Source: Bryobacterales bacterium (GTDB lineage: Bacteria; Acidobacteriota; Terriglobia; Bryobacterales; Bryobacteraceae). Taken from it: a stretch of 48,051 bases of DNA. Position 1 is the first letter of the stretch; each line of letters starts with the position of its first letter. Shown here piece after piece: positions 8,364-17,216 of the stretch. The notes beneath the pieces were generated by a model. That model saw only the letters and a list, made by a program, of their open reading frames with translations, was not told the origin of the DNA and ran no database searches. The position numbers and the translations under genes were made by a program. The DNA is taken from assembly GCA_016789785.1 (NCBI GenBank), contig JAEUQE010000038.1, positions 1 through 48,051 on the forward strand. The letters are read 5' to 3'.

Positions 8364-10895
8364 CTACATTTTTCGCGCAGAGCCCAGATAGACAGCGTTG
8401 AGCAGGAACTTGAACGTGCCGAACGTTTGCCCGCGGAACTGCGGGCGAAAGCCGAACAGCACCACGCGCCCCTGTCCGTGCCGCGCTTCGAGCAGAATCG
8501 ATTTGCCCGTCACCTGACGCTCGCCGGAGAGCCAGCCGCTTGCCAGCAGATCCTTCGCCGCATAGCGCACCACCGTCTTCACTTCGCGATCGTCTTTGTT
8601 GAACTCGGGCAGCAGATTCACGTCCCATGCCTGGCCACCCGTGGTGAAGATCGTGATGTCTTTCGGCATCCCAAACGCGATCGGCGTATTCTGCTCCACC
8701 GTTGCACGAAGCAGCGATCCGGGACTGTAGAAATTCGCCGCCGAGGCTTCGGCAGGCGCCTCGCCTTCTCCGCTGGGCCGCAGACGTCCGGTCACCGGCA
8801 GCGGGAAGAACTGGACTGGCAGGTCGGTGGCTGCGTCGAAGGCGATCAACGTTCCTCCTCCCCGCACGAATTCATCCAATGCCGCCAGACCCGTCAGCGT
8901 GATGCCGCCGGTGAACTCCGGCCGCTGGATCACCTTCTCCGTGGATGCGCCGGAACTCCGCCGTCCACTGACTTGCTCGCCCGATCGATTGCCGTGCAGG
9001 ATGGACTGCGCGTTTTGCGAGGCGATCACAATCGAATCGAACTTCGCGCGCAACCCGCCTGCCTGCATGTCGGCATTGCGCAACACCTGATGCGGGACCT
9101 TGAAGTGATCCAGCAGCCATTGCGTCCATCCGGAATCCATGTTCGCGGTGAATGGCTCGTACAAGCCCACGCGGGGAGTGCGTAGTTCGTAGGCGCCCCG
9201 GTCGAAATCCGCTTGTATGGACCGGCCTTCCACCAGCACCGCTCCATCCGCCGACCAGCGCACCTTCTTCCCACTTTGCAACGCGTCGATTGTTGCTAGA
9301 AACGAACTGTTGTCGCGATGGTCCAGCGAAGGTTCGCCATGCCGCAGATCCGGATCGCGATCGGTCTGCGCGGCGAATGCCTCATTGATGCGGTCCACCT
9401 CCACGCCCATCATCATGTGCAGCGTCCAGCCCGCGACATCATAGGGACGCTTGGTGGGCCCGGTTTGTCCCGCACGGATTTCCGGATAGTGTTGCGGCTC
9501 CATCAGATCCACGAGATAGGGGCGGAATGGTTGGCCTGCCGGCAGAATGAACGTGCCTGCCGGATACGACTTTCCGTTCGCGGTGAACTGCGCCTTGGCG
9601 CGCTCCACCACCACTCCAGCCAGTTGCAACTTCCGCAGCATCTCGATCGTGGAGTAACGGTCAGGCTGATTCGCCGGCACCACATACGCAAAGGGCTTGC
9701 CCTGCTTGCCCAGCGCGATGTTCGCTGTGGCGAGATCCCAGGCCTTGTGGAGAAAGTGATCCGGACGCGCCGCCGCCAGATCGAGGATCGCGAAGTCCGC
9801 GGTGAGCATGTAGTCCACCGCATCACGCAAACCCCAACGCCCGCCCATCCATGGCCGCTGATAGAAAATCGATGGCTCTCGCGTGGGAATGCCGTTTCCA
9901 AAACGCTCCGGCAGATCACCATTGCGATAGGTGCGGGGCGTCGCGTAGCTGTTGCCCGCGGTCTCCGTGAGAATTCCATGCATGTTGTGAAACGCCGGCG
10001 TCGAGCGCAGGCCACCGTTCCACCACGCATCGAAGCCGAAGTACGAAAGGATTCCCGGCTTGTTCTCTCGCGCGAAACGCTCCTTCATCGCCGACCCGAT
10101 CAGATTGATGCCTTCCATCACCTGCGCCGGGATGTGCGGATTCAGGGGTTCGGCATATGGCGGGATGAAGATGCGCGCGGGAAACGCCGGTGATTGATGC
10201 TGGTTATAGACGATGTGCGGAAACCAATCCTGAAACAGCAGACGCGTGACGTGGCGCGTCTCTTCCAGGTTCATCATGTACCAGTCGCGGTTGTTATCGT
10301 GCCCCGCATACTTGTGATACAGATGCGGCAGCGGCGCGAGTTCGTGCGGCGTGCCCACGTTCTTGCGATACCAATGCGCGATCCAATCCAGACCATCGGG
10401 ATTGATCACGGGTATCTGCATCAGGATGACGTTCTGCCGGATGCGGCGAACCTCGTCGCTCTCATCGGTCAACATGCGGTAGGCGAGATGCGGCCCATGC
10501 TGCACGGGAGCCACTTCGCTGGCATGCAGACCGGAGTCGATCCACACAATCGCTTTGCCTTCGCGGCTCAGCTTGCGTGCTTCTTCAGGCGTTGCCAGCC
10601 CCAAGGCGAGGCGGCGGTTCATGCCCCGATACTCTTCCAGCCTCTCGAGATTCGCCGCGTCGGAAATGTAGGCGACGTACATTGTCTTGCCCAGCGCCGA
10701 CTTCCCAAACGGTACCAGCTTGATGCGATTGGAAGTGATCGCGAGTTTCTGAAAGTAACCGATGATCTCCTGGTAATCGGCGAGCTTGTAGTCATCGCCG
10801 GGATCGTAACCGAAGTGCTGCCGCGGTTCAGGTACCGCGCTCCACAACGATGCGGCCAAAGACACTGCGAGCGCAACCAGTTTCCAGGAGTGCAT
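8364..10895 (-). CDS. Secreted M14-family zinc carboxypeptidase-like protein
   Basis: An 843-residue protein with a signal peptide (LVALAVSLAASLWSA) and an M14 zinc-peptidase domain at about residues 35-380. Zinc ligands are visible as GLHASEVAP (H124, E127) and YNQHQS (H233). NPDG at about 166-169, NNRDW near 201-205 and the catalytic-glutamate region TETAGNSYATP also match the family. The C-terminal half carries a domain with FNKDDREVKTVV and GRVVLFGFRPQFRGQTFG, like the glutamine-amidotransferase-like domains often joined to M14 peptidases in Acidobacteria. It probably trims peptides in the periplasm or outside the cell. Its start is 40 bases from the end of the HypF gene on the same strand; functional linkage to hydrogenase is unlikely. 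Confidence 0.88.
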   Translation of the reverse strand: MHSWKLVALAVSLAASLWSAVPEPRQHFGYDPGDDYKLADYQEIIGYFQKLAITSNRIKLVPFGKSALGKTMYVAYISDAANLERLEEYRGMNRRLALGLATPEEARKLSREGKAIVWIDSGLHASEVAPVQHGPHLAYRMLTDESDEVRRIRQNVILMQIPVINPDGLDWIAHWYRKNVGTPHELAPLPHLYHKYAGHDNNRDWYMMNLEETRHVTRLLFQDWFPHIVYNQHQSPAFPARIFIPPYAEPLNPHIPAQVMEGINLIGSAMKERFARENKPGILSYFGFDAWWNGGLRSTPAFHNMHGILTETAGNSYATPRTYRNGDLPERFGNGIPTREPSIFYQRPWMGGRWGLRDAVDYMLTADFAILDLAAARPDHFLHKAWDLATANIALGKQGKPFAYVVPANQPDRYSTIEMLRKLQLAGVVVERAKAQFTANGKSYPAGTFILPAGQPFRPYLVDLMEPQHYPEIRAGQTGPTKRPYDVAGWTLHMMMGVEVDRINEAFAAQTDRDPDLRHGEPSLDHRDNSSFLATIDALQSGKKVRWSADGAVLVEGRSIQADFDRGAYELRTPRVGLYEPFTANMDSGWTQWLLDHFKVPHQVLRNADMQAGGLRAKFDSIVIASQNAQSILHGNRSGEQVSGRRSSGASTEKVIQRPEFTGGITLTGLAALDEFVRGGGTLIAFDAATDLPVQFFPLPVTGRLRPSGEGEAPAEASAANFYSPGSLLRATVEQNTPIAFGMPKDITIFTTGGQAWDVNLLPEFNKDDREVKTVVRYAAKDLLASGWLSGERQVTGKSILLEARHGQGRVVLFGFRPQFRGQTFGTFKFLLNAVYLGSARKM

Positions 10896-10934
10896 ATTGG
10901 CTTAGGATACCAGTGGACGGGACGTGTCCGGCGG

Positions 10935-13205
10935 CTATCCCCGCGTCATCTTACCTGCCGCGAGTACCGCTTGTCCGAACGATAGCCCGCCGTCGTTGGG
11001 AGGCACTCGCTGATGCAGAAAAACACGCCGTCCCCTCGCTTCCAGGCGCCGCTTGATGCAGGAGATCAGCAGACGGTTCTGGAACACGCCACCGCTGAGC
11101 ACGACTCTGGTTGCGCTCATGCGCGCGGCCACTTCCTCCACGGCCTGGCCGAGCGCGTGGTGGAATCGCGACGCGATCACGCCCGTGCCGGCCTGTGCCA
11201 GGCGGTCTTTCCAGGCCGCTTCGATCAACGGGCGCCAGTCGATCGTCATGGGCGTGGAGGGCTCGATCGCGAAGGGATATCCGTTCGTCTCGGCCGCGTC
11301 CCCACCCGCCCACTCGATCATCTTCGCCGCCTGGCCATCGTAGTGGTTTTCCTGTGCGATGCCGGCGATCGCCGAAACCGCGTCAAACAGGCGCCCCGCC
11401 GCGGAGCATTTCGGCGCTGCTGCCGCCTTTGCGAGCAACTCCGCCACCATCTTTGACTGTGCCGCTCCCAGCAGCGAGCAATTCAGCCCGCTTGCATCCA
11501 TCAGCGCGCCCGCCACCCGCCAGCCTTCACGCACCGCCTTCTCTCCGCCGAGCAAAGGAAACTGCTTGAAGTGCGCGCAACGCAGCATGCGCCCGCCTTC
11601 CACCCAGAAGAACTCTCCGCCCCAGATCGAGCCGTCCCACCCGTAGCCGCCACCATCCCACGCGACTCCGAGATAGGGCTCCGCGACATCGTTCTCCACC
11701 GCGCATGCGGCCACGTGCGCTTCATGATGCTGCACACGAACCGTCGGCAGTCCACACTTCGCGGCATACTGGCTCGGGTAGTAGTCCGGATTGAGATCGC
11801 AGGCCACGAACTCGGGATGAATCTGGAACAATTTCAGCAAATCGTCGATCGCACGGTGAAACACCACACGCGCATTGAGGTTGTCGAGCAGACCGACATG
11901 CGAACTGAGAAACACCGCATTCGCCCGCGTGACCGCGACCGTGTTGCTGCGGTGTCCGCCCACTGCGAGCAGCGGTGGTACGGCATGCGAGACATACACG
12001 GGCAGCGGAGCGTACCCTCGTGCCCTGCGGAGCAACATGGGGTGATCCGCCACCTGTACCACGCTGTCCTCGCACGAGCGTGCGGCGCGCGAACCATCCG
12101 TGAGAATCGCATCCGCTACACCCGTCAACCGTTCGCGGGCCTCTTCCGCGGACAACGCCGGCGGCTCATCGCCTTTGCTCGCCTTCACAGCGACGAGTGG
12201 CTTTCCGTAGCGGGCAAGCAGAAGATGCTGCAGCCCGGTGCTGGGCAGCATGGCGGCGACATAGGGCGAGTGCCGCGATACCGAACGTGCGAGTTTCTTT
12301 CCGTCCGCTCGCAGAATCACGGCTGGCCGCGCTGCGCTCTGGAGGATTTCCTTTTCGCACGCGCTGATTGAACAGTACTCCAACAGAGCGGACAAGGAGG
12401 GGAACAGTACCGCCAACGGGCGCTCCTCACGCTTCTGCCGGCGCCGCAACCTGTCCACTGCGTCCTCTTTCGTAGCGTCGGAGATCAGATGAAAGCCGCC
12501 GGCGGACTGCATCGCGAGCACAGCACCGTCTTTCAACAACGTACACGCGTTGGCGAGCGAATCGCCGTCGGGAATCGAGCCATCCGGCAGGCTGTATGTG
12601 ACCGGAGGTCCGCACACCGGGCACGCGCTTGCAGACGCATGAAGGCGCCGTCCACCCGGGAGTTGGTGCTCTTCCCTACAGGCGGCGCAGAGCTTCGAAT
12701 CACCATTCGCCACAGCCCCCTCCGCGCCGGCGGACGCAACACTGAACCGCGGACCACAGCGCGCGCACGAAGTCAGGGCATAGCCGTGATAGCGGCTGTG
12801 ATCATCGAGTGTCTCGGCCGCACACTCCGGGCAGATTGCAACGTCGGGGCGCAGCAGCGGGTCCAGCCCAACAGCCAGATCGTCCCGTACCTGAAACACA
12901 TCGTAGCCAGCCGGATCCAGCCAGGCAATTTCCATGTTGGAAACCCGCCGCCCATCCTGGCATTCCGAGCGAAAGCGAGCGAGAAACGTCTCTACCGCGA
13001 GGCTCGATCCCTCCACTTCCAGACACGCAGCGCTGGCGGAGTAAGAGGCAAATCCACCAAGCTTCAGTTCGTGGGCGAACTGGTACATGCTGTTTGCGAA
13101 TCCGTTCGAGTCGATTGCCCCGCATACGCTGATACGCAGCCGCAGTTCTGCCAGTCGAGGATCCGCCGGGACGGCCCAGCCCGAAAAATGTACCAGGTTA
13201 TCCAT
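10935..13205 (-). CDS. hypF: HypF-like carbamoyltransferase, hydrogenase maturation, with eroded N-terminal motifs
   Basis: HypF makes the thiocarbamate that becomes the cyanide ligands of [NiFe] hydrogenase. The start at 13205 gives 756 residues, the usual length, and overlaps the protease gene by 8 bases. Domain order is normal: acylphosphatase-like (about 18-100), two zinc fingers (CPECAAET with CARCGPRF; CAACREEH with CPVCGP), YrdC-like (about 220-400) and Kae1-like (about 400-756). The Kae1-like part keeps VQHHEAHVAA, AWDGGGYGWDGSIWGGEFF, GRLFDAVSAIAG and PPNDGGLSFGQA. Oddly, the acylphosphatase signature GVGFR reads SNGFA, losing the catalytic Arg. In the YrdC part the Lys of K-G-x-G-G-F-H is Gln (MQSAGGFHL) and the SGN motif reads SKG. 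It may be a divergent clade or have altered activity. Confidence 0.9.
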   Translation of the reverse strand: MDNLVHFSGWAVPADPRLAELRLRISVCGAIDSNGFANSMYQFAHELKLGGFASYSASAACLEVEGSSLAVETFLARFRSECQDGRRVSNMEIAWLDPAGYDVFQVRDDLAVGLDPLLRPDVAICPECAAETLDDHSRYHGYALTSCARCGPRFSVASAGAEGAVANGDSKLCAACREEHQLPGGRRLHASASACPVCGPPVTYSLPDGSIPDGDSLANACTLLKDGAVLAMQSAGGFHLISDATKEDAVDRLRRRQKREERPLAVLFPSLSALLEYCSISACEKEILQSAARPAVILRADGKKLARSVSRHSPYVAAMLPSTGLQHLLLARYGKPLVAVKASKGDEPPALSAEEARERLTGVADAILTDGSRAARSCEDSVVQVADHPMLLRRARGYAPLPVYVSHAVPPLLAVGGHRSNTVAVTRANAVFLSSHVGLLDNLNARVVFHRAIDDLLKLFQIHPEFVACDLNPDYYPSQYAAKCGLPTVRVQHHEAHVAACAVENDVAEPYLGVAWDGGGYGWDGSIWGGEFFWVEGGRMLRCAHFKQFPLLGGEKAVREGWRVAGALMDASGLNCSLLGAAQSKMVAELLAKAAAAPKCSAAGRLFDAVSAIAGIAQENHYDGQAAKMIEWAGGDAAETNGYPFAIEPSTPMTIDWRPLIEAAWKDRLAQAGTGVIASRFHHALGQAVEEVAARMSATRVVLSGGVFQNRLLISCIKRRLEARGRRVFLHQRVPPNDGGLSFGQAVLAAGKMTRG

Positions 13206-13680
13206 CGCTTGTGTCCCGTAGCGCGCCCTTGGTAAGGGCATGGAAGTCCACCGCGATCCCGGTGGACACCTTCAATACCGCGGCTTCTACGGCCTCACTG
13301 AGACCTGCGCCTTCCTCGAACTGGGCTGCTTCGATTCCGTAGATCACCATCCGCTGAGGCAGCAAGTCCAGTGTTCTTGCCAGACCCACAGCGTCCGCCA
13401 GTCCGAAGCTGTGGCTCGACGCGAATCGCATCTCCGGCGCGATCTCCGGCAGCGCTGTCAGCCGGTGGACAGTGCCCGGCTCGGAGCCCGACACCACCGC
13501 GTCCACCAGAATTGCCGCGTCCGCGTTTCGCCACGCGTCCAGCAACGCTGTGCCATCGGATGTGATGGAGCGAACGTCAGCGAACGGCGGCAGACAACGG
13601 CGCAGAATCCCCGCGGCAATCAAACCAGCCGCATCGTCGCCACGATACGGATTTCCATAGCCGATCACGACAACGCGCAT
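13198..13680 (-). CDS. [NiFe]-hydrogenase maturation protease (HyaD/HycI/HoxW family)
   Basis: A 160-residue endopeptidase that removes the C-terminal tail of the hydrogenase large subunit once nickel is inserted. The start is the ATG at 13680, giving RVVVIGYGNPYRGDDAAG, the family's N-terminal signature with its metal-binding acidic residue. SHSFGLADAVGLA contains the conserved His, and LVDAVVSGSEPGTVH the central aspartate. The ATG overlaps the stop of the large-subunit gene by one base (TGATG), and its own stop lies inside the start of the HypF gene, so all three should be translated together. Its substrate is very likely the adjacent large subunit, which still carries a nine-residue tail. 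Confidence 0.92.
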   Translation of the reverse strand: MRVVVIGYGNPYRGDDAAGLIAAGILRRCLPPFADVRSITSDGTALLDAWRNADAAILVDAVVSGSEPGTVHRLTALPEIAPEMRFASSHSFGLADAVGLARTLDLLPQRMVIYGIEAAQFEEGAGLSEAVEAAVLKVSTGIAVDFHALTKGALRDTSDG

Positions 13681-14972
13681 CAGTCCCTTTCCAGGTGCAG
13701 CTTCAAAAAGTGAGTGGCGCAAGAGATACATGGATCGTAGTTGCGCACCGCCTGCTCGCTACGCCAGGTCATGTCCGCTTCGCTTGCACCCGCCATTCCC
13801 GTGATCAAATGCCGCAAGTCATCTTCAATCTGCTTCTGATTTTGCGAAGTCGGGGGCACGATCTTCGCGGCAAGAATGTCGCCCTGCGCGTCCACCTGAT
13901 AGCGGTGATAGATCAAGCCGCGCGGCGCCTCCGTGGCCCCGGTTCCGACGGCTGCCTGCGGTTTCGCTTCCGCGTGCGGATTCTCCGGCGGCTCATAGGC
14001 CGCGATCAAACGCAGCGCCTCTTCGCAGGCATACAGCGTTTCCAGCGCGCGAATCACAATGCTCTTGAACGGATTCCGGCACGGCGGCGCGACTCCACAC
14101 TCCACCGCAAGCTTACGTATCGGCTCCGGCAGTTGTGCGAAGTTGAGGCTGAATCGCGCCATCGGCCCAACCATGTAGGCGCCGCGTTGCCGCAGTACCG
14201 AATGCAGCGCGTTGGAATGTGCGACGTGCTGCTCCATGAAGTGGTCCTCGTACTGCGAGACCGGGATATCGAGCCCTTTGTTCGAGATCACGCGGCCTTC
14301 GGTGATCGCATATTCGTCAGGGTGGCTGAGCGCGACAAACTCGTAGTCCTGCTCGAAGTCCGGGAAGGGAAGTCCGGCTACCGTGCGCAGCAGTCCAAGC
14401 GCCAGTTCCCGCGCCTGCTCCAGCGGGCCGTTCAACGTCCGCAGTTCGCGCTTGCCCGGCGTCCGGTAGAAACCGCCCACGCAAAGCGAAACTGGGTGGA
14501 TCTCGCGCCCGCCCAACAACGTCATCACATCGTTGCCCGTCTTCTTCAGCGCCAGCACATCCTTCACCAACTGCGGATGGTCCTTCGCCATGGCGAGGCT
14601 GTCTTCATAGCCAAGAAAGTCGGGCGCGTGCAGCATGCCCACATGGAGCGTGTGGCTCTCAATCCACTCGCCGCAATAGATCAGGCGGCGCAGCAGACGG
14701 ATCATCGGGTCCACTGTGATGCCGAATGCCAGCTCCATCGCCTGCACGCAACTCATCTGATAGGCAATCGGGCAAATCCCGCAGATGCGGGCCACGATGT
14801 CGGGCGTTTCGCGATAACTCCTGCCGCGGAGGAAGGCTTCAAAGAACCGTGGTGGCTCGTAAATATTCAGCTTGACTTCGGTGACCCGTCCTCCCTGTAC
14901 TTTGACGTGGAGACCGCCCTCGCCCTCCACGCGAGCCAGCGTCTCGACATGAATTACGCGGCGCGTCTTCAT
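13680..14972 (-). CDS. Group 3b-type [NiFe]-hydrogenase large subunit (alpha; HydA/HoxH family)
   Basis: The catalytic subunit, 430 residues, which binds the NiFe(CN)2CO centre. Nickel ligands are C64 and C67 in [11 protein letters not shown] (L1) and C415 and C418 in DPCISCATH (L2). ARVEGEGG near residues 13-20 is a further family motif. The position occupied by His in many hydrogenases (RxCGxCxxxH) is Tyr/Gln here, a pattern I associate with group 3b enzymes. After H421 nine residues, FLKLHLERD, remain for the protease to remove. It overlaps the small-subunit gene by 4 bases (ATGA) and has a perfect AGGAGG 10 bases upstream. With the neighbouring subunits it should form a cytoplasmic NAD(P)-linked, possibly sulfur-reducing, hydrogenase. 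Confidence 0.93.
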   Translation of the reverse strand: MKTRRVIHVETLARVEGEGGLHVKVQGGRVTEVKLNIYEPPRFFEAFLRGRSYRETPDIVARICGICPIAYQMSCVQAMELAFGITVDPMIRLLRRLIYCGEWIESHTLHVGMLHAPDFLGYEDSLAMAKDHPQLVKDVLALKKTGNDVMTLLGGREIHPVSLCVGGFYRTPGKRELRTLNGPLEQARELALGLLRTVAGLPFPDFEQDYEFVALSHPDEYAITEGRVISNKGLDIPVSQYEDHFMEQHVAHSNALHSVLRQRGAYMVGPMARFSLNFAQLPEPIRKLAVECGVAPPCRNPFKSIVIRALETLYACEEALRLIAAYEPPENPHAEAKPQAAVGTGATEAPRGLIYHRYQVDAQGDILAAKIVPPTSQNQKQIEDDLRHLITGMAGASEADMTWRSEQAVRNYDPCISCATHFLKLHLERD

Positions 14973-15757
14973 GGAATCTGCACCTCCTCACTTGCCTTGC
15001 GGAATTGCCACGACCATGCGTTGATTCCCCGCCATGCGCGCTGAATCTCGATGGGTGTCTGGCCAAGCACGCGGAATTGCTCTGAGAGCGATTCGGTGTT
15101 CGGCGACTCCATCGGGCCGAAGCATCCGTAGCATCCGCGGCTGAACGCCGGGCAGATGGCGCCACAGCCGGCCTGCGTCGCCGGACCGAGGCATGGAATC
15201 CCGCGCGCGACCATCACGCATACGGATCCGCGCCGCTTGCACTCGAGGCAAACGCTGTGTGCGGGCAGGTTCGGCTTGCGTCCCATCAACAACGCGGAAA
15301 GCACTTCCAACAGTTGACCCTTGTGAATCGGGCAGCCGCGCAGTTCAAAGTCGACCTCCACATGCTCGGCGATCGGTGTGGAGAGCTTCAGCGTACTGAT
15401 GTAGCTCGGCCGCGCATAGACGACGCGCGCCATTTCGCCGACGTCCTGCCAGTTGCGCAGAGCCTGAATGCCGCCGCTGGTGGCGCAAGCCCCAATCGTG
15501 ATCAGCACCTTGGAGGCCCGCCGGATCTGGTGGATCCGCTGCGCGTCGTGGTGAGTGGTAACACTCCCCTCCACCAGGCTGATATCAAACGGTCCCTTCA
15601 GCATCCTGCGCGAGGCTTCCGGGAAATAGGCGATATCCACCGCACCGGCTACCGCCAGCAGTTCTTCCTCCGCGTCGAGCAAGGACAACTGGCATCCGTC
15701 GCAGGATGCGAACTTGAACACGCCAATCTTCGGTTTTGACTTCTTTTCAGATTTCAC
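14969..15757 (-). CDS. [NiFe]-hydrogenase small subunit (delta; HydD/HoxY family)
   Basis: The electron-transferring small subunit, 262 residues from a GTG at 15757. It begins [20 protein letters not shown], with CDGC (C19, C22), GACATSGG and RGCPI supplying the four ligands of the proximal [4Fe-4S] cluster. The cysteine-rich C-terminal part ([34 protein letters not shown]) should bind further clusters. An ATG at 15817 is also in frame but would overlap the upstream gene by about 70 bases; GTG leaves an 11-base overlap like the other junctions in this operon. No Tat signal is present, which fits a cytoplasmic group 3 enzyme. The stop overlaps the large-subunit ATG. Confidence 0.92.
   Translation of the reverse strand: MKSEKKSKPKIGVFKFASCDGCQLSLLDAEEELLAVAGAVDIAYFPEASRRMLKGPFDISLVEGSVTTHHDAQRIHQIRRASKVLITIGACATSGGIQALRNWQDVGEMARVVYARPSYISTLKLSTPIAEHVEVDFELRGCPIHKGQLLEVLSALLMGRKPNLPAHSVCLECKRRGSVCVMVARGIPCLGPATQAGCGAICPAFSRGCYGCFGPMESPNTESLSEQFRVLGQTPIEIQRAWRGINAWSWQFRKASEEVQIP
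14983..14988 (-). promoter_or_regulatory. Strong internal ribosome-binding site for the hydrogenase large subunit
   Basis: CCTCCT on the plus strand reads AGGAGG on the minus strand, 10 bases before the ATG at 14972. It is embedded in the last codons of the small-subunit gene. Confidence 0.75.
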
Positions 15758-16592
15758 GTTTGTGTATCCACCGTTCCAGATTGCTGTGGGAAAACACCGG
15801 CCCGTCCTTGCACACAAAGACCGGTCCGTGCTGGCAGTGGCCGCAGAAGCCGATGCCGCACTTCATGTTGCGTTCCATGGAGAGATAAACGTCGTGCCGC
15901 GACACGCCCCGCCGGTCCAATTCCTGCGCCGCGTAGGTCATCATGATCTCCGGGCCGCAGATCATCGCCACCGTCCGCACCGGGTTGAGGACCGTGCGCT
16001 TGAACAATGCCGTCACCACTCCCACGTTGCCTTTCCACGAAAGTCCGCCATAGTCCACCGTGGTGAGAATCTGCGTCTGCGGTTTCTTGGCCCAGGACTG
16101 CAGCTCTTTGGTGTAGATGATGTCGCGAGGGCTGCGCGCGCCGTAGAGCACAATGAGACGTCCGTAGTCGGCGCGGTTCGCCAGCACGTGATAGATCACC
16201 GGCCGCAACGGCGCAAGTCCGATTCCACCGGCCACCAGAACCACGTCCTTGCCGTGCGCCTTGTCGATCGGCCAGCCATGTCCAAAGGGCCCGCGCACAC
16301 CGAGCCAGTCCTTCGCCTTCATGCTCACCAGGCGGTTCGTCGCCATGCCCACCGAACGTACCGTATAGACCTGCTTTTCCGTCTCGCCGGGATCACCACT
16401 GATCGAGATCGGCAACTCGCCCACACCGAACACATAAAGCATGCTGAACTGTCCCGGCAGGAAGCGCCAGCGGCTGTGCGGCGGCGTTACCTCCAGCGTC
16501 CAGGTATCATGCGTCTCGCGTGTGACACTGGTGACGCGGCTGTTGAGGGGCGTCATCGGGTCAATCGAGTGAACGGCCTGCTCACCGAGCAT
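15747..16592 (-). CDS. Hydrogenase FAD/NAD(P)-binding subunit (gamma; HydG, PyrK-like)
   Basis: A flavoprotein of about 281 residues in the ferredoxin-NADP reductase superfamily that passes electrons between NAD(P)H and the iron-sulfur subunits. [16 protein letters not shown] and YTVRSVG lie in the FAD-binding domain. [17 protein letters not shown] and [18 protein letters not shown] mark the nucleotide-binding domain. [15 protein letters not shown] with [10 protein letters not shown] gives the four Cys of a C-terminal [2Fe-2S] cluster. The ATG at 16592 overlaps the upstream gene by 11 bases; an ATG at 16622 is also possible. It resembles the sulfhydrogenase gamma subunit and the electron-transfer subunit of dihydroorotate dehydrogenase. 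Context makes the hydrogenase role clear. Confidence 0.9.
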   Translation of the reverse strand: MLGEQAVHSIDPMTPLNSRVTSVTRETHDTWTLEVTPPHSRWRFLPGQFSMLYVFGVGELPISISGDPGETEKQVYTVRSVGMATNRLVSMKAKDWLGVRGPFGHGWPIDKAHGKDVVLVAGGIGLAPLRPVIYHVLANRADYGRLIVLYGARSPRDIIYTKELQSWAKKPQTQILTTVDYGGLSWKGNVGVVTALFKRTVLNPVRTVAMICGPEIMMTYAAQELDRRGVSRHDVYLSMERNMKCGIGFCGHCQHGPVFVCKDGPVFSHSNLERWIHKREI

Positions 16593-17073
16593 CACGGGCT
16601 TTGGTCTCCTTCCTGTCGCCATAGATGTCGAGCAACTGCACGCGTGCCGACTCCAGGCGCTGCTCCATGACCGTCGCGAAACGCGCAAACAGGTGATAGC
16701 CGAGTTCGTAGTCCGTCTGGCACTTGCCGCGCAGACACTTCCCGTCCAGCACGATGGCTCGCACCGGCGTCACCGCGCGGGCATCAAAGTGCCAGGTGTA
16801 CGGCGCCACCAGCCACGACCACCCGAGCACATCGCCCTCGCGCAGTGTCTCCAGCCGCATGCCTCCCTTCTGCGGCAGATACAACTCCACCGCTACCAGC
16901 CCCTCGCGCAACAGATAGAAGACTTCGGCGTCTTCCCCCTGACGGCAAAGGTACTCTCCTTTTTCGAATTTCCGGTTGCTCGCACACCCCACCAGCACTT
17001 CGACATGCTGTGGAGAGAGTCCTGCCAGAAAGGCATGCTTTTCGAGAATCGGACTGAGATCCTTCACTTCCAT
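16582..17073 (-). CDS. Cyclic-nucleotide-binding-domain protein of the hydrogenase operon, without DNA-binding domain
   Basis: A 163-residue single-domain protein in the Crp/cNMP-binding fold. The usual beta-roll features are visible: FEKGEYLCRQGEDAEVFYLL at about 36-55, LREGLVAVELYLPQKGG, and LREGDVLGWSWLVAPYTWHF at about 77-96. After the roll there is one long helix, but no helix-turn-helix, so it should not bind DNA as Crp does. The phosphate-binding region has GDVLGW in place of the usual GE-x-A pattern and lacks a clear ligand Arg, so cAMP binding is doubtful. It sits between the beta and gamma genes, a position I associate with group 3b operons, and may act as a regulatory or assembly component. 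GAGGT lies 8 bases before the ATG. Confidence 0.85.
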   Translation of the reverse strand: MEVKDLSPILEKHAFLAGLSPQHVEVLVGCASNRKFEKGEYLCRQGEDAEVFYLLREGLVAVELYLPQKGGMRLETLREGDVLGWSWLVAPYTWHFDARAVTPVRAIVLDGKCLRGKCQTDYELGYHLFARFATVMEQRLESARVQLLDIYGDRKETKARDAR

Positions 17074-17216
17074 GTACGGCTACCTCCCCTTCCGCGCCTC
17101 CCCCCTCCTGGCGTGAGTAATCCGCCAAAGCGCCAGCCGCCTCCCGGGCAAACCGGACAAGAGGAGAACGCGGATCAAACGAAGTCAGATCAACAAGGCC
17201 GCCGCGGCGCGTTGCT

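Noticed and set aside
13695..15044. A 449-codon plus-strand frame opposite the hydrogenase alpha gene
   Set aside because: It mirrors the third-position GC of the real gene, is rich in Arg and His, and matches nothing known.
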